Source: Symsagittifera roscoffensis (lineage: Eukaryota; Xenacoelomorpha; Acoela; Convolutidae). From it: a DNA stretch of 64,000 bases. Positions 56,800-64,000 of this stretch are shown here, in pieces. How positions within the stretch are numbered: position 1 is the stretch's first letter; the number at the start of each line of letters is the position of its first letter. Where the stretch lies: contig NC_087066.1 in assembly GCF_963678635.1 (NCBI RefSeq), positions 3,148,485 through 3,212,484 on the forward strand, given 5' to 3'. Under the pieces are notes generated by a model, which saw only the letters and a list, made by a program, of their open reading frames with translations, did no database searches and had not been told where the DNA came from. A program made the translations under genes and the position numbers.

Positions 56800-59700
56800 G
56801 AATTTGGTTTTTATCGTTCAGCACTATACTGTTTCAATTCCTGTATTTTTAAAAGAGTCGGATTGCAGGTAATTTGCAAGCAGTTTTTGCCATTCTACTT
56901 ATTTTGTTTTTTAATTTTTGTCACACTGGGGTGGATTTAAGAATTCATCGCCTTCTCTACAGTTTTTTTTTTTTCACAAATTTTCTGCGGCGTGGAACTT
57001 TTTTTCAAAATATGCTCTTTATAGTGTTTTTGATGCGCTCGAATTGTTCCTCCTAAAGAAACGACGAAAATTTCAAAAATTAACAAAATCCGCAACACCC
57101 GCCCCCACCCTGTACTTCCCTACCAAGAAATCCTAGATGCACCCTCGTTATCACCTGTTTTTTGTTCGGTGTTTGAACTGATCATTTGGGTTAGATTAGG
57201 GTTAACTGTTTGTGTGTGTCGGTTGATGCAACATTGATGATTGTTCAGGCTCTAACCAGAGAGAATATGAGAAAACTACAACCGTAACAACTACAACAGG
57301 TAAGCAGACTGCTCTTCATCAACCTAATACAATTGATACTGTCAACTTAGAGTTTTATAGCAACCTTTCACAAGCAATTTGAATTTTCAACCGGAGGCAC
57401 CAAAAAGCTCTAAAACATGAAACATGTATTAACCTCTTTGCTGAAGTTAAAGTTGCAAAGAAAATGTTTAGAAAGTTCAAAATTAAAAGGTTAAGAAAAG
57501 GTTGAGATCTAGAAAATTGTTTAGAAGAAGAAATCAGCAGCTCATCTTCACAGACAATAAAAACTGATTCAGGTAATACCTTTTAACCTTTTTTTCACAA
57601 TTTTTGATTTTTCCTGTTGTTTAAGAATAATCGAAGAATTTATGACTGAAAACTGTCTCCCGAAGTTATCAAAACCACTCTATTCCCATTATTTCCATGC
57701 AGTTTCAGGTACCTCGATTTAAGCGCACAGTGAATAAGAATAGCTCTTTTTTAAACTCTTAAAGTTTTTCCACTAAAAGGTCAAATTGACACAAAGTCTT
57801 CTCTTCAAATAAGATTTCTACATAATGTTTTTAGAGGTTCACATTCAGAAAAGCAAAAAACTAAAAATTTTACTCTTTTAATTTTGTAATTTCGTGTACT
57901 TTTTCGCGGTTGAATTTTTGATTTTTTTTCCAAATTCAATTCAAATTTAGCTTCCAAAAAAATCAAAGTTACGCTCTCGAATGAAAAAACCTCAATTCGA
58001 GCAAAACAGAGTGAATGGTTTCATTTCCGACGTTTGAATATTTTCATACTATGGATTTTCCAGAATGAAAACAATTGAGCGGAAAAAATTTACTGAATTT
58101 TGTCGAATTGGCGTAGCTTTATCTATTTGTTTATTTGTTTTTTCATCATGAGCAATCCAACATTCGATAACAGAATTTACATTTTGCAGTTTAGCTCATG
58201 ATAGGACAGCCAGAAAGCCAACGTTGAAAGCTGCTGCCCCGTATGAAAATAAATCTCAATGACATATCAAATCAAAATAACTAAATGAAGTAAAGATCAA
58301 ACAAGAGGTCTTTTTTAGGACAAATTAAAGCAGGCGCACACAACTTTAAATCAATTCAATTCTTTCAGAACTAAGTCAGTATAATAGAGAGGACACAATT
58401 ATATGTTTACTAGAGTATGAACTGGTGCAAAAAAAGTTTATTTAACTACCATGAGGAAGACAAGTGTGTCCAGTTCTTTAGAGCCTGTAATCCAGTCGTC
58501 ATATATTTTTTTTCTTACTTCCCCTCCTTGAGTCCACTGCCTGGTCTCTTCGAATAGAGGCATTCCAGGTCTAACTGATGACTCAGGGAAGTTAGAAATA
58601 ACTAGATCGAGTCTTCATTAATCAAGCAATTATTACCTGTTTTACTATCAATCATAAAAATTCTAAGAGTTAAAAAGTTAGGTAAAGTTTTTCCACAAAG
58701 TTTCATTGGCAGATCATCAATTGTCTGTTGCTCCTTGATAAAAGATGCATTATGAAAATTTATGAGATTTGGAGTTCTGTCGAAAGTTTTTAGGACTTAT
58801 TTTGTATTGTCACGTTTAGAGAACACTATCCTTGTCCTTCTTTTTCAGTACAAGTGTGTTGGGAGTTGTGAGTTAAATCGGTTCACTAACACCTCTCAAT
58901 TTTACTTTTGGTGTTTTTTTTCCACTCCTAGTTCCCTCGTTTTGCATTCTTTCTGTAACTTCTCTGGTCTTCTTCTCTGCGGCTTCCATCTGTGTTGTGT
59001 TCTGTTTCCTGTTGGTGTTTCCATTTTGTCTCCATCATCTTGCAGTCTTTGCGCCGTTTGTCTCGTTTTAACCATTTCTATCATACTTCCACTGCTCCAT
59101 GCCACGCTTCCTCTCCTTCTCATCACACTCCATCTTTTTCTTTTCGACGAACTACGATGAAGTGATTCTCACCTTTTGCTCTGAAGTGTGTTAACCCTTT
59201 GCTACCACATTCGACTTCCACTTCCTTTTTGATCTCAATAATTTTGTTTCACCGAATGGTTCTCAAATATGATGTTCTACTTTAGATATAATTTGATCTA
59301 AGTAGATCTATTTTATTAATTCTTTCAAGGCTGACTATTACAAAAAACTACTCTGAGATGCACAAAAGAGCAGTTTGGAATGTGGAGAGATAGTATAAAT
59401 GAACAATCCTACGATATTTTTTTGTAAAACTGAAGCAGTTACTCAGAGCACAACAGGATAAGTTATCCAAGCTAAATCCCAAGATATGGAAAATTAAAAA
59501 CTAGTTATTACTTGTTGTTGAACGACGTTTGTCTGTAATTCAAGCGTTTTCTCGGTTTATTTGCTTGATTAGAGTGAACACATTATTTTATCGTTTCGAC
59601 GTATAGCTGGCTCATTCGGAACTGAATTCTAAATAGTGTTTGAATAGTTTTTGAAGCCCATATGCTGGCATCTAGCTTGAAAAACAACTTTGTTGCGTAT

Positions 59701-60006
59701 TTCGCAGTAATCGCTTGAATTTTAGACTCGAAACAAAATTGGTAAAAAATGACTTCAAATTGGAATGCAAAAAAATAGGCTAATGAATTTATATTTTGCT
59801 ATGAAGTGGTCAATCAAATTTCATTTGAGTCTTTGGTTTAGAGCTTAAGGCAGAATATTGTCTTTTTGCTGGCCAGTCTTAAGCTATACATATTTCAGTA
59901 GCCCTTCAGTTCGCAAAATGCAAAATGGAATATTTCTCCTTCTCGATTAACTCAACGGAAAACGAATAGCTGTTCAACCTCATGGATCCCTTTTAGACCA
60001 AAAAGT
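56800..60006. other. Intergenic stretch with two weak coding hints
   Basis: A possible short exon at 57249-57299 (acceptor GATTGTTCAG, donor GTAAGC, Thr-rich) has no partner in frame. At 58900-59160 the plus strand is pyrimidine-rich and both strands are open. On the minus strand it reads as a charged, coiled-coil-like sequence (MEAAEKKTREVTERMQ), possibly a gag remnant. Nothing else is recognised. Confidence 0.35.
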
Positions 60007-60270
60007 GTGTCATGGTTCTGATATAGGGACCAGTTTTGAGTTTATGTAAGTGCTATCAATTCTTCTAGATAGACACCAGTTTGAGTTTATGTAAGTGCTA
60101 TCAATTCTTCTTTCTGTCTGGGGACCTGCTGTCTTGACCTTGCGATCTCTAATGTCCGATGGGATCTGAAATAAAAGAGTGCAGTAAGATTTCGATTTGA
60201 TGCCTAACAGTTTTTCTACAATACAACTTATTAACAACCTTTTTGAATTTCCAAACTTACGACTTTAACA
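60007..60270 (+). repeat. 5' LTR of a young Ty3/gypsy element
   Basis: The right edge is set by the adjacent primer site at 60271 and the ...TTTAACA ending. The left edge is placed at TGTGTCATGG (60007 or 60009) from the TG rule only. Inside are two near-identical 36-37-bp direct repeats (60031-60067 and 60077-60112), probably U3 control elements, and AATAAA at 60170-60175, the likely R/U5 polyadenylation signal. The 3' LTR lies outside the window, if it exists. Confidence 0.65.
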
Positions 60271-60287
60271 TGGCGCAGCCAGCAGAG
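60271..60287 (+). other. Primer-binding site of the Ty3/gypsy element
   Basis: TGGCGCAGCCAGCAGAG directly follows the LTR end. Its first ten bases match the complement of a serine tRNA 3' end (as in insect 17.6/297-type elements) including CCA. The last bases match less well. An ATG overlaps the LTR/primer junction (60270-60272). Confidence 0.6.
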
Positions 60288-60394
60288 AAAAAAGGAGGGG
60301 GAAAAATCCATTAAATATAGTAGCATTTTGGGAAACACGAACGCCGGAACCTCCAGTATATTGGGAGGAGTGGATAATTAAATTTCACTGGGGG

Positions 60395-63010
60395 ATGATA
60401 GCAAAATACGACATTGATCCCGATGATTTCTATTTTGCGAGTACTCTAAATGCGGCGGCTATCACGGCGTTGCCTGAAGAAGTAAATGGGAAAAACCGTC
60501 TCGAGTCGAAAAAGAAGTTAAAGTCTAATCTATATCTATGTATCGGAGACGAGGCGCAACGGATATTCAAAGCACGGAAACCGACGGTTAACATTAAAAC
60601 TGAACGGTACCCACGGGTTCTAGATGAGATGCAAAATGTTTTTCAACGTGAAAGGAATGTAACTCATGAGCGGGGACTATTCTACGGACGAAAACAACGT
60701 GAGAACGAAACTTTCGAAAAATTTCATGCGGAACTTAGTGCCCTAGCAGGAAGATGTGATTTTGCCAACGCGGCCGAAAACGTTCGTGATATTTTCATTA
60801 TGAATATGCGGGAATCGGACTGCCAACGAGAATTGTCACGATCAACTAAGTTACCAGAGGAAGTTTACCGGATCGCCTTATCATATGAACGTGGTGAGCG
60901 CGCATACAAATCATATACGGGAAAACCAGCATCATCAGCTCCGGCAATTTCAATAAAACAGGAACCAGTAAATAATATAAGAAGGGGACAAGGATTTTTT
61001 CGAGGCCGAGGACGTGCGGGACGTGGAGGATATACCCAAGGATCAAGTAGTAGTGGGGGAAGCGGAAATAACCGTAGGTGCTACAATTGCGACGCGCCAA
61101 ATTTTACCCTGGACCACATCGCGAGCTGTCCTGCAAAAGGAGCAACATGTAACTCATGCCGAAAACTGGGACACTTTGAACGAACATGCCGAGGAATTAG
61201 AAGGGGTACTAACCAGTGGAGAGGACGTGGACGAGTCGGATTGGTCAGGGAGGAAAATGAGCATCATCAAAGTACGCAGAACGTAAATGAATTGAACGAA
61301 GACCCAGTATCGTGGGTGAATCAGCAGGGGTGTGGGGAAAACGAGTCCATGACGTCGGGATCGGATGACTACATGGCAATGTCGATAAAAAGGAAGAAAA
61401 ATGAGACTGAATTAAAGATCCCTGGGGCCCGCGTTCAAGTGGAGGTGTCAGGTAAAAAGATGTGGTTGTGGATAGATAGTGGATCTCCAGTAACTATTTT
61501 CAGCATGAACGACCTAAAAACAACGTTAGGAAAAGCAAACATTCAACTACAACCGTCAAAGGAGGAATTTCTGGATTACAACAACAATCGAATAAACATA
61601 CTAGGGAAGGTAACAGTGATGATGTCGCTAAATGGCTGGGCAGCACCAGCGCGGGTGTCAATAATATCCGGAAATCATCAATCAATCCTCGGGCGCGACC
61701 TGATGGGCACCCTGGGTCTCGAGCTAGTTCAAAGAAAGAAAGTGATGGGAATCACAGGGGAAGGGACCAGTCAAGAGGAGGAGGAATACGACGAATTGCA
61801 AACATACTTCTGTAAATTGTACCCAAATTTATTTACTAGGATAGGGAAGATCCGAAATGCAAAAGTAAGAGCTGAATTTTTTGAAAATTTGAAGCCCATA
61901 CAACAAAAAGGGCGTAGGGTGCCAATCAGTCTACAAGAAAAGGTGGATAAAGAGATTCATCGGCTGATGAATGAAGGACATATCATAAAATTACAAGAGT
62001 GCTCAGATAAGTATTTCGTCTCTCCTATCGTCATTACAGTAAAAAAGGACGGAAGCATAAAACTAGCACTAGAATCAAGAGAATTGAATAAACAGGTACA
62101 CAAAAATAAGTACCAGATGACGAATATTGACGAATTAATTGACGGAGTAAGTCAGATTATTGCGGAGAAAAAATCGGGGAATGTATACTTTACAACATTG
62201 GACTTCACATATGCGTACGGACAAGTCGCATTAGAACAGAAAACAAGCGAGCAATGCAATTTCTCATTAGTCGGCGGAAAATCCACGGGGAGTTATCGTT
62301 TTAAAAACGGTTTTTACGGACTTACGTCTATGCCGGCGGAATTCCAGAAGGTAATAGATAATTTACTGAAGGAGTTCCTCCAGGCTAACGCGTTTATTGA
62401 TGATATCTTAATCGCTTCAAAAGGAACAAAAATCGAACACATTGCGTTAGTGGAAAAGATATTGAAAAAGCTGGACGTCTCCAATGTCGCGTTAAAATTG
62501 CGAAAATGCGAATTTGCGAAAACTGAGTGCGATTGGCTTGGATTTCGAATTGGGGAAAGTGGTATAACGCCCTTAGTAAGAAAAACACAAGCTGTAGAAG
62601 ACTTGAAAACCCCGAAATCTCGAAAGCAGTTGAAATCCTTGATGGGTTCGTTACATAGCTTACACAAATTTTTACCCAAACTTGCCGAGTTAAGCGCACC
62701 GTTAAGGCCACTACTGAGCCAAAATAATGATTTTGTTTGGACGCCCGTGTGCGAAAATGCGTTCCAACAATTGAAATCGCTTGTGAAAAATATCGTCGAA
62801 TTACGACATTTCGACATTCACCGTGAAACTAGAATCATTTGTGACGCTAGCCACGATGGCCTAGGGGCCGTTTTAGAACAGTATGGCGCCTCCGGATGGC
62901 ACCCGATTTCGTTTGCATCTCGTTACCTTAATCCGGCTGAGAAAAAATACTCCACAAACGAATTGGAATTACTCGCGGTAGTGTGGGCCACGGAACATTT
63001 TCGGAATTAA
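60395..63010 (+). CDS. Ty3/gypsy Gag-Pol polyprotein (gag, protease, RT, RNase H), truncated by a stop
   Basis: A continuous frame of 871 codons from the ATG at 60395. The same frame is open back to the LTR edge, so the native start may lie upstream. Residues 1-225 are Gag. CCHC-type knuckles lie near 229-246 (CYNC) and 252-265 (CNSCRKLGHFERTC). The protease active site is DSG at 361-363. RT has LDF at about 602-604 and the catalytic FIDD at 667-670. RNase H has Asp817 (CDAS) and the Glu block NELELLAV near 855. A TAA at 63008 ends the frame inside RNase H. The same frame then continues open to 63529. Gag and Pol in one frame without a shift is known in some Ty3 lineages. GC content is higher than the surrounding DNA, as expected for a recent insert. 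Confidence 0.85.
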   Translation: MIAKYDIDPDDFYFASTLNAAAITALPEEVNGKNRLESKKKLKSNLYLCIGDEAQRIFKARKPTVNIKTERYPRVLDEMQNVFQRERNVTHERGLFYGRKQRENETFEKFHAELSALAGRCDFANAAENVRDIFIMNMRESDCQRELSRSTKLPEEVYRIALSYERGERAYKSYTGKPASSAPAISIKQEPVNNIRRGQGFFRGRGRAGRGGYTQGSSSSGGSGNNRRCYNCDAPNFTLDHIASCPAKGATCNSCRKLGHFERTCRGIRRGTNQWRGRGRVGLVREENEHHQSTQNVNELNEDPVSWVNQQGCGENESMTSGSDDYMAMSIKRKKNETELKIPGARVQVEVSGKKMWLWIDSGSPVTIFSMNDLKTTLGKANIQLQPSKEEFLDYNNNRINILGKVTVMMSLNGWAAPARVSIISGNHQSILGRDLMGTLGLELVQRKKVMGITGEGTSQEEEEYDELQTYFCKLYPNLFTRIGKIRNAKVRAEFFENLKPIQQKGRRVPISLQEKVDKEIHRLMNEGHIIKLQECSDKYFVSPIVITVKKDGSIKLALESRELNKQVHKNKYQMTNIDELIDGVSQIIAEKKSGNVYFTTLDFTYAYGQVALEQKTSEQCNFSLVGGKSTGSYRFKNGFYGLTSMPAEFQKVIDNLLKEFLQANAFIDDILIASKGTKIEHIALVEKILKKLDVSNVALKLRKCEFAKTECDWLGFRIGESGITPLVRKTQAVEDLKTPKSRKQLKSLMGSLHSLHKFLPKLAELSAPLRPLLSQNNDFVWTPVCENAFQQLKSLVKNIVELRHFDIHRETRIICDASHDGLGAVLEQYGASGWHPISFASRYLNPAEKKYSTNELELLAVVWATEHFRN

Positions 63011-63529
63011 ATATACGGTCGATATTTCACAGTGATATCTGATCATAAAGCGCTACTCACATTGTTAAATTCGTCACCAAAAGGAAACAAAACATTTTTC
63101 AGTCGCTTAACTCGTTGGTATGATCGTCTGGTGCCATACGACTTCAAGGTTGAACATCGACAAGGGTCAAAAATGGGGATGGCTGACTATCTGTCTCGGT
63201 TTCCGTCCGCAGAGGCACCCGAGACGAGCCATTACGATGAAAATTTTACAGTAGCAAAGATAAGAATGATAAACGCGGCGTTGGAGCCTAAGGACAAAAT
63301 GAAGCCTAGGGGTCAAGAAGTGAACAACATTCAGCGAAAACCGACGGTAGGGGGCGTAAAGTCATGTGTCGACACAGCGAAAGCAGTTTCATCCAATAAG
63401 AATGTAAGAACAGACAATTATGCAAATATTCACAAACGCTCAATAGAGGGCGTGTTTACATGCAACCGACGGTTAACCAATCAGCGTCGAGATATTTGCA
63501 TACATTCAGACTTTGTTCTCATTGCTTAA
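63011..63529 (+). pseudogene. Rest of RNase H/tether after the in-frame stop; integrase absent
   Basis: Same frame as the 60395 ORF. ISDHKALLTLLNSS and then RWYDRLVPYDFKVEH and MADYLSRFPS are the final RNase H and tether blocks of Ty3 Pol. After SRFPS the zinc-binding domain of integrase should follow within roughly 100 residues, but none of the HHCC or DDE motifs appears before TAA at 63527. The remaining 90 or so codons are basic and unrecognised. So the stop at 63008 is a point lesion, and the loss of integrase is a separate structural change. Confidence 0.6.
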
Positions 63530-64000
63530 ATTACAGTTGCCAAAACAAAAAATTTATTCAATACCCTCGAAACCCTTCCATTTCATCAAATTACAAGTAC
63601 AAACCTTCGGTGTCAACAAATTATAAGTGCGAACCATCCATCTTACAAAATTGCAGTGAAAAGCCACCTACTTTGAAAATTTACAGTAGTAAAGATTATA
63701 GTGAAAAGCCAATTACTTTGAAAAAATACAGTAGCAACTCTGGGAGAAATAACATGAGTAATTCGCCAGAAAAGTATGACCCTCCAACTTCGGCAATAGT
63801 CAATACATCAACTAATTCGGGAAATGTTAATCTAAATGTTGTGTTAAACCGTCTAAGTCAACCTCCCAGCGTTAGCTCGGATTCCGATATTGAAATGATA
63901 CCACCTGAAAAACTTGATACTAAACAAACTAATTCTAAAAAACTGAATACAATTATATCTTTTCCACATCAGTTCCCCGGTTTATCGTACCCACTTGTAC
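63400..64000 (+). CDS. Unidentified open frame leaving the window
   Basis: A second frame overlaps the Pol tail, opens after a TAA at 63397 and stays open to the window end (about 200 codons). Possible starts are ATG 63460 and ATG 63754. The latter follows a region with a 15-residue duplication (SEKPPTLKIYSS and SEKPITLKKYSS). From 63754 the product is Ser/Asn/Pro-rich with an acidic patch (SSDSDIEMIPPEK). This resembles the disordered start of a retroelement structural protein or a host regulator, with no named family. Which start is used cannot be told. Confidence 0.4.

Noticed and set aside
57249-57299. Short Thr-rich exon candidate with good acceptor and donor.
   Set aside because: No flanking exon in a compatible phase was found. 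The next candidate exon reads into a stop.
58762-59160. A 132-codon plus-strand frame, Cys/Phe/Leu-rich, looking like a membrane protein.
   Set aside because: It is a by-product of a pyrimidine-rich strand. The minus strand is equally open and reads as a charged coiled-coil, which is more protein-like.
62314-62817. Minus-strand 167-codon frame.
   Set aside because: It lies antisense to the reverse transcriptase and RNase H domains of the young Ty3 element and is a shadow of that coding sequence.

Overview
The window is AT-rich animal (metazoan) nuclear DNA. The evidence is short exons with GT..AG introns and TTTTCAG-type acceptors, Ty3/gypsy and LINE retroelements, several TIR/MITE families, and no bacterial-style gene packing. 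I cannot name the species. No tRNA, rRNA or CRISPR array was recognised.

Layout. 1-4.67 kb: a 3.9-kb element bounded by direct repeats of at least 801 bp that differ at only two positions, with a decayed, strikingly G-poor interior. 4.7-10.7 kb: non-coding DNA with a 416-bp MITE carrying a target-site duplication and a 0.9-kb TIR element (second copy at 47 kb). 10.77-51.32 kb: one plus-strand gene encoding at least two PLAT/LH2 (lipoxygenase-homology beta-sandwich) domains, its 5' end not found. Its first intron holds a decayed Ty3/gypsy element (12.1-18.9 kb). From 18.6 to 41.3 kb the gene has been amplified into three tandem units. Each unit holds one intact copy of the second PLAT-1 exon (B1-B3) and two to four copies of the third PLAT-1 exon (C1-C9, about 1.6 kb apart). 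Single-copy exons D, D', a microexon, E, F and G follow and end with a stop codon and a polyadenylation signal at 51.31 kb. 51.3-60 kb: degenerate copies of the intronic repeat, a LINE remnant (52.0-53.8 kb) and a minisatellite. 60.0-63.5 kb: a much younger Ty3/gypsy element with its 5' LTR, primer site and a long gag-pol frame that has one in-frame stop and no integrase. It runs into an unidentified open frame that leaves the window.

Main point. The PLAT gene looks like a tandem-exon system. Phases at every junction agree (A phase 2, B to phase 0, C 0-0, D 0 to 1), so exactly one B can be used per transcript without a frameshift, while C exons are frame-neutral cassettes. All three B copies are intact. 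Four of nine C copies are intact (C1, C2, C5, C7), at least one in each unit. Each unit begins with a fragment of the old Ty3 LTR, and a recurrent small intronic hairpin (CCAAC-N5-GTTGG type) lies about 75-90 nt before most C exons. Alternative or mutually exclusive splicing is an inference from structure. No transcript evidence is available here.
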